DNA from: CAYTZN01 sp964442495
Lineage (GTDB): Bacteria > Pseudomonadota > Gammaproteobacteria > Legionellales > Legionellaceae
NCBI GenBank assembly: GCA_964442495.1
Contig: CAYTZN010000010.1
Coordinates: forward strand, 13,050-77,049
Direction: 5' to 3'
DNA: 64,000 nt
Position numbers and translations under genes: made by a program. Positions 44,100 through 52,204 of the stretch are shown here, piece by piece (position 1 is the stretch's first letter; each line of letters begins with the position of its first letter). The notes under the pieces are model-generated. The model made no database searches. It was not told the DNA's origin and worked only from the letters and a program-made list of their open reading frames with translations.

Positions 44100-44846
44100 A
44101 TGGCGGGTCATAGTAAATGGGCTAATATTCGTTTTCGTAAAGGCGTCCAAGATGCTAAACGAGGCAAAATTTTTACTAAACTGATACGTGAAATTTCAGT
44201 TGCAGCACGTATGGGTGGAGCTGATGAGTCTTCCAATGCCAGGTTGCGTGATGCGGTTAGTAAGGCTCTAAAATCCAACATGAAACGCGATACCATTGAT
44301 AATGCTATTAAGCGCGGTGTAGGTGGGCTTGATGGCGCTCATATGATTGAAATGCGTTACGAAGGGTATGGCCCTGGCGGTGTGGCAGTGTTGGTTGATT
44401 GCCTTTCTGATAATAAAAACCGTACTGTTTCTGAAGTTAGGCATGCGTTTACTAAAAACGGTGGTAATTTAGGCACCGATGGTTCTGTTGCTTATCTTTT
44501 TAATGAGCAGGGTGAAATTTTATTAGCTCCTACTCAAACAGAAGAGCATGCCATGGATATCGCCATTGATGCCGGCGCTACTGATGTCAGCATTGATGAG
44601 GGGCAAATTGAAGTGATTACGACAGTAGATACTTACCATACTATTTTATCTGCATTACAAGCCGCAAATTTTGAGGTAGAGCACTCTCATATCACCATGC
44701 GCGCACAAACCATGGTGCCCATGAGCCAGGATGCTGCTGAAGATTTAGAAAAATTGATTGATATGCTTGAGGATTTGGACGACGTGCAAGTGGTGTACAG
44801 CAATGCCGAATTTGAAGAGCCATCTGCTGACTCGCAAGCAGAATGA
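44100..44846 (+). CDS. yebC: YebC/PmpR-family regulatory protein
   Basis: DUF28 protein; family members act as transcriptional regulators or help translation of difficult proline stretches. The 248 residues start MAGHSKWANIRFRKGVQDAKRGKIFTKLIREI and include GADESSNARLRDAVSKALKSNMKRDTIDNAIKRG and YEGYGPGGVAVLVD, hallmarks of the family. It overlaps ruvC by 4 bp, the usual yebC-ruvC-ruvA arrangement. Confidence 0.97.
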   Translation: MAGHSKWANIRFRKGVQDAKRGKIFTKLIREISVAARMGGADESSNARLRDAVSKALKSNMKRDTIDNAIKRGVGGLDGAHMIEMRYEGYGPGGVAVLVDCLSDNKNRTVSEVRHAFTKNGGNLGTDGSVAYLFNEQGEILLAPTQTEEHAMDIAIDAGATDVSIDEGQIEVITTVDTYHTILSALQAANFEVEHSHITMRAQTMVPMSQDAAEDLEKLIDMLEDLDDVQVVYSNAEFEEPSADSQAE

Positions 44847-45358
44847 CCATTATCTTAGGGATTGATCCAGGCTCTCGCATTACGGGCTATGGTGTTATTA
44901 AGGAAAGCCAACAGACGTTAAATTATATCGATAGTGGCTGCATACGAACGTCAGAAGGTGAATTAAGCCAACGCTTGTTAGAAATTTTTAATGGTATTTG
45001 CCAACTCATGGAAGAGCACTCTCCGAATGAAGTAGCAATTGAAGAAATATTCATGCACCAAAACCCAAGCTCGGCGCTAAAGCTTGGGCATGCTCGAGGT
45101 GTAGCGATGGTTGCGTGTGCGTCTCATAGGGTCAAGGTATGTGAATATTCTGCCCGTGAAGTCAAACAATCGGTTGTAGGCTATGGTGCTGCCGAAAAAA
45201 GCCAAGTTAAACACATGGTGGTTAGTTTATTAAAGCTCAATAGTTCTCCCCAAAATGATGCTGCTGATGCTTTGGCTGTTGCTATTTGCCACAGTCATAT
45301 GCGTAATAAATTATATGCAAAGTTGCCATACCAAGGACGAAGGAGAATTTCTATATGA
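44843..45358 (+). CDS. ruvC: Holliday-junction resolvase RuvC
   Basis: Homodimeric endonuclease that cuts Holliday junctions. The 171 residues carry the RNase H-like acidic residues: GIDPGSRITGYGVI (first Asp), VAIEEIFMHQNPSSALKLG (Glu) and NDAADALAVAICHSH (Asp pair). It starts inside the last codons of yebC and its stop overlaps ruvA by 4 bp. Confidence 0.98.
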   Translation: MTIILGIDPGSRITGYGVIKESQQTLNYIDSGCIRTSEGELSQRLLEIFNGICQLMEEHSPNEVAIEEIFMHQNPSSALKLGHARGVAMVACASHRVKVCEYSAREVKQSVVGYGAAEKSQVKHMVVSLLKLNSSPQNDAADALAVAICHSHMRNKLYAKLPYQGRRRISI

Positions 45359-45954
45359 TAGGTTGGTTGAAGGGGCATATTGTTGATAAACATCATCCAG
45401 GTAAACTGGTTATTGATGTGCATGGGGTGGGGTATGATGTTGAAACGTCACTTCCTACTTTTTTTCAAGTAGAAACTGAACAAGGCGAGGTGGGTTTACA
45501 TATCCATACCGTTGTCCGCGAGGATGCTCTTCTTTTGTATGGTTTTCATGATAAACAAGAGCGAGGATTGTTTAGAGCATTAATTAAAGTGAATGGTGTA
45601 GGCCCTAAGATGGCTATTGCCATTCTTTCTAGTATTACTCCGGACGAATTTATTCATTGTATTCAGGAACAAAAGACTACTTTACTGACCAAGCTACCTG
45701 GAATTGGCACTAAAACAGCCGAGCGTTTAGTGGTTGAAATGAAAGGCAGTTTGCAGCAATTGTCTCAATTTACGTTAAAACCACGAGAAGTTTTGGTAGG
45801 CGTTGTTCGTGAACAGGACGAGGCAATAAAAGCGTTAGAGTCTTTAGGGTATAAACTGCAAGAAGCAACCAAAGCCGTTAATAAAATTGATGATGGAAGT
45901 GTGAAGACCTGTGAGCAATTTATACGCCAGGCCCTACAGGTTTTATCGAATTAA
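45355..45954 (+). CDS. ruvA: Holliday-junction branch-migration protein RuvA
   Basis: Tetrameric junction-binding subunit that loads the RuvB motor. 199 residues: N-terminal OB domain (IGWLKGHIVDKHHPGKLVIDVHGVGYDV), a double helix-hairpin-helix domain (LIKVNGVGPKMAIAILSS, TKLPGIGTKTAERLVVEMK) and a C-terminal RuvB-binding domain (DEAIKALESLGYKLQEATKAV). ruvB, which commonly follows, is not next to it; a dispersed repeat and a small minus-strand gene come instead. Confidence 0.98.
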   Translation: MIGWLKGHIVDKHHPGKLVIDVHGVGYDVETSLPTFFQVETEQGEVGLHIHTVVREDALLLYGFHDKQERGLFRALIKVNGVGPKMAIAILSSITPDEFIHCIQEQKTTLLTKLPGIGTKTAERLVVEMKGSLQQLSQFTLKPREVLVGVVREQDEAIKALESLGYKLQEATKAVNKIDDGSVKTCEQFIRQALQVLSN

Positions 45955-46004
45955 AATCAAGTGATTAGCTTCTGTATGTTGGCCAAACCTAACTGATTTT
46001 TAAT

Positions 46005-46058
46005 CACAAATGACCTCGTGCTCGCCTACCTAACGAGCATAAAGCACGGAACGTAGGC
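46005..46058. repeat. Dispersed hairpin repeat (GCATAAAGCGCGGAACGTAG family), copy 2
   Basis: CACAAATGACCTCGT at 46005-46019, followed by GCCTAC...GCATAAAGCACGGAAC...GTAGGC (46024-46058), in which GCCTAC and GTAGGC pair and CTCG/CGAG nest inside. The first word recurs with one change at 32038-32052, and the second at 7977 and 63927. Confidence 0.7.
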
Positions 46059-46121
46059 CTTCTAAATTATGGCAGCGGTATATACGACTACAATGCGCCG
46101 ACAGTGGGAATGAAGATAGGG

Positions 46122-46343
46122 TTATCTTCTTCCATTTGTCATTACTATAGCGGCCAATAGTTCCAATTCATTCTCGATGGTGGGATTTTGGGATGCTTTA
46201 GGTGCTGATTTAAAAAACCGTTCCTCTCTTTTGAGCTGGGATTTGGAGGGTTGCTGTTGTTTAGAGAAAGACGCCGAATTTGTATGCATTGGACCTTTAT
46301 GGAATCCTAGTTGGTTTCCTCTGTGGGTGGTTTTGTTGTGCAC
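46122..46343 (-). CDS. Small basic hypothetical protein
   Basis: Not recognised. A 73-residue protein rich in Lys, Arg, Gln, Ser and His (THRGNQLGFHKG, FSKQQQPSKSQLKREERFF), probably soluble and possibly nucleic-acid binding or disordered, with a hydrophobic C-terminal segment ELELLAAIVM. GTG 46343 is chosen because a strong AAGGAG lies 9 nt upstream on the minus strand. The frame itself opens at an ATG at 46382. The frame read on the opposite strand has no ribosome-binding site. Confidence 0.55.
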   Translation of the reverse strand: MHNKTTHRGNQLGFHKGPMHTNSASFSKQQQPSKSQLKREERFFKSAPKASQNPTIENELELLAAIVMTNGRR

Positions 46344-46504
46344 TGATATATACTCCTTGCGATTTTTTAATGTTAATACCATGTGTTTTTTTATATGGAA
46401 GATTTAGATGTAAATAAAAAAAACCTAACCTATTGAAAAATATATTTTTATGAGTATATCAAATTTTTTTTAAAACCACTTGTCTTTGTATAAATAAAAC
46501 AACG

Positions 46505-47929
46505 TTAGCTATTGATAGGGAAATATACTTTTACAATCAATCCAGTCCCTTCAGCAGGGGACTCTAAAGCAACCCGTCCATTATGTAGCATGGATATTTG
46601 CTGAACAATTGCCAAGCCCAATCCACTTCCAGGGCTTTTATTGCCTAATACACGAAAAAAGCGTTCAAACACCCGCTCTTGCAACTCTTTAGGAATTCCA
46701 GGGCCATTGTCAGATACTTCAAGCACGACTTCCGTGTTTTGCCGGTAAACTTTTACCAGTACCAGCCCATTTTCCTTGCAATACCGGATGGCGTTGTCCA
46801 CGAGATTACGAATTAAAATGCTGATTGCGGTGGGGTTTCCTGCAAAGTTAGGGGTTCTTTTTTCAGGCTCAAATTCCAGCTCAATGTGTTTTTCAATTGC
46901 TGCTGGAGCTAACATGGCTAGAACCTCTTGAGTGACTTTTACTAAATTAACCGGTACAAGGTCGTTTATATTAGACGCTTCAGGGACTAACTTGCTCATG
47001 GTCAGTAATTGTTGAACAATATGAGTACTTCGATTAACGCTTGCAATTAATTTTAATAAAGCAGCATTCTTTTCTTCTATTACATTCGAGTTTAAGGCAA
47101 CTTGCGCTTGTGCTTTGAGTGCCGCTAATGGCGTTCTTAATTCGTGCGCGGCATCTGCAGCGAAGCGTTTTTCGCGCTCAAAGCCTTCTTTAAGACGAAA
47201 AAAGAGCTTGTTTAACTCATCAAGAACAGGTTTGATTTCTTCAGGAACCTCTTTAATGTTCACGGGTTCAAGATGCGAGGGGGCTCTGTTGGCAACCTCT
47301 TGAGCGACGCGATCTAGGCTGTCTAGGCCTCGTCCAATGATTATCCAAATGAGTAATCCCGACAAAGGAAACGTCAGTAACATGATGTATAAATCATCTT
47401 GTGCAATACGATGGCCAAGTTCATTACGTGTGTCATAACGCTCAGCTAAAACAGTGCGAATTCCCGCTTTGTTATTGTAGGTGGTAAATACTCGCCAACG
47501 TTGTTGACCAATGGTTTTATCACTGAACCCATCTTTATCCGCTGTTAGAGGTATTTTAGGGGCATCTGATGAGTGTAATAATAATTTTCCACCGTCAGTC
47601 CATACTTGGAAATTAAATTTATCCACATAATGTTCTGGCGGCTCACTGTCAAGAAAAGGGCGTTGATAATAGGTTTCAACTTTTTGAGGAATAGTTTCAA
47701 GGGAGTCTTGGATTTTAAGAAGGGGACGTTGATGTAAATCATCACCTAATAACGCTTGATAAGACAAAGCAGAAATCGCCATCAAGGTGTCTAAATGCTC
47801 TTGAATATCTTTTTGGTCAAGATAATAGTTACCAATAGCGGTAAGCGTCGTTGTGATGGTTATTGCCAAGAGTAGATTAATTAATAGAAATTTGCGTATG
47901 GATGATTTCACGATACTTAGAGCCCGCAC
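46505..47929 (-). CDS. pmrB: Sensor histidine kinase, PmrB/QseC type
   Basis: Inner-membrane sensor of the adjacent response regulator. The 474 residues have a first helix (KFLLINLLLAITITTTLTAIGNYY), a periplasmic region to about 180, and a second helix (IMLLTFPLSGLLIWIIIG). The HisKA box FAADAAHELRTPLAALKAQAQ with the phosphorylated His follows. The N box is IRNLVDNAIRYC, and the G boxes are VSDNGPGIP and GSGLGLAIV. The start is uncertain (GTG at 47929 or 47911). The order ruvA ... sensor, regulator matches pmrBA in L. pneumophila as I recall it, which is the basis for the symbol. Confidence 0.85.
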   Translation of the reverse strand: MRALSIVKSSIRKFLLINLLLAITITTTLTAIGNYYLDQKDIQEHLDTLMAISALSYQALLGDDLHQRPLLKIQDSLETIPQKVETYYQRPFLDSEPPEHYVDKFNFQVWTDGGKLLLHSSDAPKIPLTADKDGFSDKTIGQQRWRVFTTYNNKAGIRTVLAERYDTRNELGHRIAQDDLYIMLLTFPLSGLLIWIIIGRGLDSLDRVAQEVANRAPSHLEPVNIKEVPEEIKPVLDELNKLFFRLKEGFEREKRFAADAAHELRTPLAALKAQAQVALNSNVIEEKNAALLKLIASVNRSTHIVQQLLTMSKLVPEASNINDLVPVNLVKVTQEVLAMLAPAAIEKHIELEFEPEKRTPNFAGNPTAISILIRNLVDNAIRYCKENGLVLVKVYRQNTEVVLEVSDNGPGIPKELQERVFERFFRVLGNKSPGSGLGLAIVQQISMLHNGRVALESPAEGTGLIVKVYFPINS

Positions 47930-47966
47930 ATTGTTTCATTTAAAAAGAAGACCTTAAGCACTAACG

Positions 47967-48635
47967 TTAAGAGGTCCCGTTTTTTTCAGCCATATACCCT
48001 ACGCCACGAATGGTGCGTATAAAATTCGCATTTAATTTTTTACGTAAATTATGGATATGTACCTCTAATGCATTGCTGTCCACGTCTTCATCCCACCCGT
48101 AAATACTCTGCATGAGTTGTTCCCTTGATAAAACATGCCCGCTGTTTTCCAATAGTTTTTGCAACAAAGCAAACTCTCGTCGAGGAACATTCACCGTGGC
48201 GTCATCTACCATGACAGAGTGAGCTGCGGGGTCTAGGGTGATATTACGGTATTGAAGAACCGTGTCAGCACGCCCTTGGGAGCGACGAACAAGGGCGCGA
48301 ATTCGAGCACTAAGTTCGTTTAGATCGAATGGTTTAATAATGTAATCATCTGCACCACTGTCTAATCCTTTGACACGGCTTTCAACGGATTCTCGTGCTG
48401 TTAAGATAATGACAGGTGTGGTATTGCCATCATGGCGAATGGCTTGCAACAAACCAATGCCTGATAATTTAGGGAGCCCTAAGTCTAAAATAATCAGTTC
48501 AAAAGACTCTGTTTTGAGAGCGGCGCGCGCGGCTTCACCATCTTTAAGCCAGTCAACAATGTATCCAAACTGCATGAGCCCCGTTTTAACGGCATCGCCT
48601 AACAACTCATCATCTTCCACCAGTAGCAATCGCAT
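47967..48635 (-). CDS. pmrA: OmpR-family response regulator, PmrA/QseB type
   Basis: DNA-binding response regulator. The 222 residues include the receiver domain (LLLVEDDELLGDAVKTGL, phosphoacceptor Asp in LIILDLGLP, Lys in YIIKPFDLNEL). A winged-helix domain follows (REFALLQKLLENSGHVLSREQLMQSIYGWDEDVDSNALEVHIHNLRKKL, IRTIRGVGYM). It lies 37 bp upstream of the sensor gene. In Legionella, PmrA activates genes for many Dot/Icm effectors, which would tie this locus to the effector candidates nearby; that link is inference. Confidence 0.88.
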   Translation of the reverse strand: MRLLLVEDDELLGDAVKTGLMQFGYIVDWLKDGEAARAALKTESFELIILDLGLPKLSGIGLLQAIRHDGNTTPVIILTARESVESRVKGLDSGADDYIIKPFDLNELSARIRALVRRSQGRADTVLQYRNITLDPAAHSVMVDDATVNVPRREFALLQKLLENSGHVLSREQLMQSIYGWDEDVDSNALEVHIHNLRKKLNANFIRTIRGVGYMAEKNGTS

Positions 48636-48669
48636 GTTTGCTCCTCAAGAGGGTTGGTTTAGAGTCCTT

Positions 48670-49236
48670 TTAGGGGTGAATATTTCCAGTGGGTTGTTTT
48701 TCAATATTTTTCTCTACAACATGTTTCGATAAATAGAGGGCTTGGAAAAAAACAAAGAGCAAGGTAAAGCCCGCGCCGCCAAATAATTTAAAATTGACCC
48801 AAAAATCGGTGTCGTAGTTGTAGGCAACGTATATATTCAAAGCCCCCATTACTAGAAAAAATACCGCCCATGCTGAATTTAATCTACCCCATATGTTTTG
48901 AGGTAGGTTTACGTTTGCTTCCATCATTTTTTGAATGACAGTTTTTTTACCGATGAAGGATGAGCCTAAAAAGACAAGAGCGGATAGCCAATAAATACCT
49001 GTTGGCTTCCATTTAATAAACCATGGGTTGTGAAAAAATAAAGTGGCACCACCTAAAACAATAATGAGCGTCATGCTGATCAAGTGCATTTTTTCATAAC
49101 GTTGGTGTTTAATTCGGTAAAGAATAACTTGTAAAAGAGAGGCAACCATAGCAGTTGCTGTGGCGGGATAAATGCCGAAAAATTTATAGCACACAAAAAA
49201 AAGTACAATAGGGAAAAAATCAAATAGTAGCTTCAT
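48670..49236 (-). CDS. yciB: Intracellular septation protein A (YciB family)
   Basis: Polytopic inner-membrane protein that affects septation and envelope integrity. From ATG 49236 it has 188 residues: MKLLFDFFPIVLFFVCYKFFGIY is the family N-terminus. KPTGIYWLSALVFLGSSFIGKKTVIQKMM and LNSAWAVFFLVMGALNIYVA follow, then FKLFGGAGFTLLFVFFQALYLSK. About five helices. The frame extends 20 codons upstream, without conservation. It lies 34 bp ahead of the response-regulator gene on the same strand. Confidence 0.93.
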   Translation of the reverse strand: MKLLFDFFPIVLFFVCYKFFGIYPATATAMVASLLQVILYRIKHQRYEKMHLISMTLIIVLGGATLFFHNPWFIKWKPTGIYWLSALVFLGSSFIGKKTVIQKMMEANVNLPQNIWGRLNSAWAVFFLVMGALNIYVAYNYDTDFWVNFKLFGGAGFTLLFVFFQALYLSKHVVEKNIEKQPTGNIHP

Positions 49237-49382
49237 GACGCCAATATGTTGATTGGACAATACGTTAAGTATAACACAGGATTTAATTCTTCTCACAGGT
49301 CACGCCCGCTTAGCCAAAACAAGAGCATTGGCTTCATAAATATAGACAAAGAGGTATAGTTTGTTTGATTTGACCTTATTTA

Positions 49383-49475
49383 AAATGCCCTACGGTTTGT
49401 CCACAAGCTCCATGAATGTAACTATTTTGCACGATACCTCGCACAAAGCGAGGTAAATTTGCGACTAAGTAATTT
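49383..49475 (+). repeat. Dispersed hairpin repeat B, copy 2
   Basis: Shares with the inverse of 34150-34246 the sequence TTTGTCC/CTTGTCC, then CCATGAAT, then GATACCTCGCACAAAGCGAGGTA (one internal base differs), then GCGAC. The ACCTCGC/GCGAGGT hairpin is kept while the outer hairpin is eroded. It lies in a 630-bp gene-free stretch that also holds the inverted repeat at 49541 and a pseudogene. Confidence 0.65.
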
Positions 49476-49540
49476 ATAAGGTTATTCAATGCAATATTCG
49501 TGATATTACTAGTCAAGTCAGCGTTGAAAAAATAAAAATA

Positions 49541-49583
49541 AACGGAGAACAATTTGGCATGATGTACTGAGTTGTTCTCCGTT
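49541..49583. repeat. 12-bp perfect inverted repeat
   Basis: AACGGAGAACAA at 49541-49552 and TTGTTCTCCGTT at 49572-49583, separated by 19 bases. There is no T-tract, so it is more likely a repeat or regulatory hairpin than a terminator. Confidence 0.6.
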
Positions 49584-49635
49584 GTAATCAAGTGCTCCTT
49601 CATGAAATTTCAGTCTTAAGGGGAATGAAATATTG

Positions 49636-49816
49636 TTCGAATCATGGATTCTCATGTTGGCAGACGTTATAGATATTATGTCTACTCATCGTCACTACCG
49701 GCTCAGCTTTGAGCATACTCACAGCATTGATGCAGCATAGGGGTACGCTTTATGATGAAAACGATATGGATGAGTGTGTTAAACTGTTTATTGAAAAAAA
49801 ATATGAGATTAAGTGA
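49636..49816 (+). pseudogene. Remnant of an HD-GYP-domain (c-di-GMP phosphodiesterase type) gene
   Basis: Frame one gives ILMLADVIDIMSTHRHYRLSF and is then closed by a stop after HSIDAA. A shifted frame continues LYDENDMDECVKLFIEKKYEIK to a TGA at 49814-49816. The joined text matches the C-terminal end of HD-GYP proteins, where ILAVADV...HRPYR and a YDP..VDAC.KLF.EK tail are usual. The N-terminal part is missing, so this is a dead fragment. Confidence 0.6.
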
Positions 49817-49866
49817 TGGTGTTGCAACATCCTCTCTGGAGCTTACTCATGATGCTGAATAAACAT

Positions 49867-51324
49867 TCAGCCCAATGTGATTTTTTCCCCTATACGAAGA
49901 TGCGCGCTTTTTAATTGTGGGTTTAATTGGACGAGCCGACTGGTTTTTGTATTGTTTTGTTTTGCTATAGCGCTTAGAGTATCGCCTCGTTTAACAGTAT
50001 AAGTGCCTATTGTATTGGCTCGTTTCCATATAATCAGTTGCAGGCCCTGTCGTAGCGGTTTTTTGCCATCCAAATGATTCCACGTTTGAATGTCTTTTGT
50101 TGTTACGCCGTACTTTGACTGCACCTGAGCGTATGTTTCGTTTTTTTGTACAATATGAACAACTTTATATTGATTATGTGCCATAAAGTGAGGGGGGGTA
50201 ATGGGTGCTGCTGTACTTGCATTTGTAGCGATCACAGGTTTTTTTCCACTGGGAATAAGAACAAACTGTCCCTTTTTAACGGCATTGGTTTTAAGCTGGT
50301 TCAATTCTTTAATTAAGTTAACCGTGGTGTGATATTTTTGTGCAATTAAGACCAGGTTGTCGCCCGCACTGACGTGATGTCTTGTCCAGCTAACCCGTTC
50401 ATCTACGGGTACATGGGCTAAATTTCGGTTGAAACTCAGCACCTTGTCTGCTGGGATCAATAATTTATAAGGACGATAAGGAGCGGTTGCCCATCGGTTA
50501 AACCCAGGATTTAACTTTATTAAATCTCTATACGAAATCCCTGCTAATTTTGCAGCATGGTTAAGATCAATTTGGCTACCGATGTTAACTTCTTCAAAAT
50601 AAGGTGCATGGGGAATATCAGGCAACTCAACTCGATAGCGCTTTGGGTTTTGAATCACTTCAGCAAGAGCAAGAAGCCTAGGAATATAAGCCCTCGTTTC
50701 TTGGGGAACATTAAGGGACCAAAAATTAACTTTGCCCTTCGTTTGATTGCTGTTTTTAATGATCCTTGCCAGGGTGCCTTCACCAGAGTCATAGGCGGCA
50801 AAAGCCAACACCCAATCACCGTTAAAAAAATGGTGTAAATACGCTAAATAATTTAGTGCCGCGTTAGTTGATGGGCCAATACTTCGGCGACCATCAAACC
50901 ACCAGTCTTGTTTTAATCCTAAATCCGTTCCCGTACCCGGCATGAGTTGCCAAAGACCCGCAGCACCTGCACCTGAGTATGCAAAGGGGTCGTAAGAGCT
51001 TTCAATCATCGGAATCAAAGCCAGTTCACCGGGGAGTTTACGTTTTTTAATTTCAGTAACAATATGATAAATATAAGGTTCAGACTGGCGGGCTACTTTT
51101 TGTAGGTAGCTTGGATGCGCCACTATCCAACGGATTTGATGTTGTACGGCAGGTTGTGTTGCTTCATGGTTAAGTGAAAATTGTCCACGTAAAACATCCC
51201 ATACATTGGGGGCTGATTGAGCGGTCAGAAGCGTGGTAAAGCCACAAAGGCTCAGTAGAATAAAAGAGATGAGGTATATTTTTAGTGATTTAAACTTCAA
51301 AATAATGACCTGTTTTTTTAACAT
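49867..51324 (-). CDS. mltD: Membrane-bound lytic murein transglycosylase D with LysM repeats
   Basis: Cuts glycan strands of peptidoglycan by lytic transglycosylation. The 485 residues have an N-terminal hydrophobic signal (IYLISFILLSLCGFTTLL, possibly an atypical lipoprotein signal). An SLT domain follows with catalytic Glu in ALIPMIESSYDPFAYSGAGAAGLWQLMPGTG and AFAAYDSGEGTLARII. Three LysM-type repeats occupy the C-terminal half, the last TYTVKRGDTLSAIAKQNN. gloB follows upstream on the same strand, a common pairing. Confidence 0.94.
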   Translation of the reverse strand: MLKKQVIILKFKSLKIYLISFILLSLCGFTTLLTAQSAPNVWDVLRGQFSLNHEATQPAVQHQIRWIVAHPSYLQKVARQSEPYIYHIVTEIKKRKLPGELALIPMIESSYDPFAYSGAGAAGLWQLMPGTGTDLGLKQDWWFDGRRSIGPSTNAALNYLAYLHHFFNGDWVLAFAAYDSGEGTLARIIKNSNQTKGKVNFWSLNVPQETRAYIPRLLALAEVIQNPKRYRVELPDIPHAPYFEEVNIGSQIDLNHAAKLAGISYRDLIKLNPGFNRWATAPYRPYKLLIPADKVLSFNRNLAHVPVDERVSWTRHHVSAGDNLVLIAQKYHTTVNLIKELNQLKTNAVKKGQFVLIPSGKKPVIATNASTAAPITPPHFMAHNQYKVVHIVQKNETYAQVQSKYGVTTKDIQTWNHLDGKKPLRQGLQLIIWKRANTIGTYTVKRGDTLSAIAKQNNTKTSRLVQLNPQLKSAHLRIGEKITLG

Positions 51325-51434
51325 AGGCTGTGCAGTCTACTAAAAAAATCAAACAGAAGAAACCCTTTATGAGTTATTTTTAATCTAAAAGAGTTTAATT
51401 AATACTATAATTTGCGGTTTTATTATTATTTCAT

Positions 51435-52199
51435 TCAAATATAGCTGTCTTTTTTCATACGGAGTAGGTTAAAAACGTCAAAAGAATTTGTTGAGACCAC
51501 ACCATTCTGAGCTGCAAATTTTTGAATGGATAAGGTATGAGTGCGCATAAAGGGGTTTATTTTTCGCTCAAAACCAATAGTGGAGGGTAAAGAGCATTGA
51601 TGAGGGTTTTCTTTTAAATGATTGTAATAGGTTAGAAGCGTTGCATTTTCTGGTTCAACCGTTAGCGCAAATTGTGCGTTGCGTTGTGTGTATTCATGGC
51701 CGCAAAACACTTTAGTGTCCTTTGGTAGGTTTTTTAATAGCGTGATTGAGCGATGGAGCATTTCCATGGTTCCATCAAAAACCTTGCCGCAACCTACGGA
51801 AAAGAGCGTGTCACCACAAAATAACCAACCTTTGGTCGGCTCTTGGTAACAAACATGAGATGACGTGTGTCCTGGTGTATGAAGTACGCGAAAATCAAGG
51901 GTATCGATGTGCACGATATCTTCATCACGAACGTAAGTGGTCACGTGAGGTATTCGCTTATCAGCAGGTCCAACGACCGAAGCTGTAGGAAAGGTTTGTA
52001 GCAGTTCCGCTACACCTCCAGCGTGATCATGGTGATGGTGTGTAAGAAGAATTGTAGTTAAGATGAGCCCGTTTTTTTTTGAATAGGTTAAAACCGGTGC
52101 CGCATCACCCGGGTCGACGCAGGCAAAAGTATGTTGATTCTCATTAATGATTAACCAGATGTAATTATCATTAAATGCTGGAAGGGCAATAATAGACAT
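51435..52199 (-). CDS. gloB: Hydroxyacylglutathione hydrolase (glyoxalase II)
   Basis: Hydrolyses S-lactoylglutathione to lactate and glutathione in methylglyoxal detoxification. The metallo-beta-lactamase motif THHHHDHAGG supplies most metal ligands. LHTPGHTSSHVCY, LFCGDTLFSVGCGKVFDGT and FCGHEYTQRNAQFA supply the others and the substrate pocket. 254 residues is full length. It lies 5 bp from rlmJ on the same strand. Confidence 0.96.
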   Translation of the reverse strand: MSIIALPAFNDNYIWLIINENQHTFACVDPGDAAPVLTYSKKNGLILTTILLTHHHHDHAGGVAELLQTFPTASVVGPADKRIPHVTTYVRDEDIVHIDTLDFRVLHTPGHTSSHVCYQEPTKGWLFCGDTLFSVGCGKVFDGTMEMLHRSITLLKNLPKDTKVFCGHEYTQRNAQFALTVEPENATLLTYYNHLKENPHQCSLPSTIGFERKINPFMRTHTLSIQKFAAQNGVVSTNSFDVFNLLRMKKDSYI

Positions 52200-52204
52200 G
52201 GTAT

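Noticed and set aside
46177..46407. 76-residue plus frame opposite the small basic protein
   Set aside because: No ribosome-binding site and an odd Cys/Trp-rich composition; the minus-strand frame has a strong AAGGAG.
49376..49603. 75-residue minus frame between yciB and mltD
   Set aside because: It spans repeat B and the 49541 inverted repeat, has no ribosome-binding site, and looks like chance.
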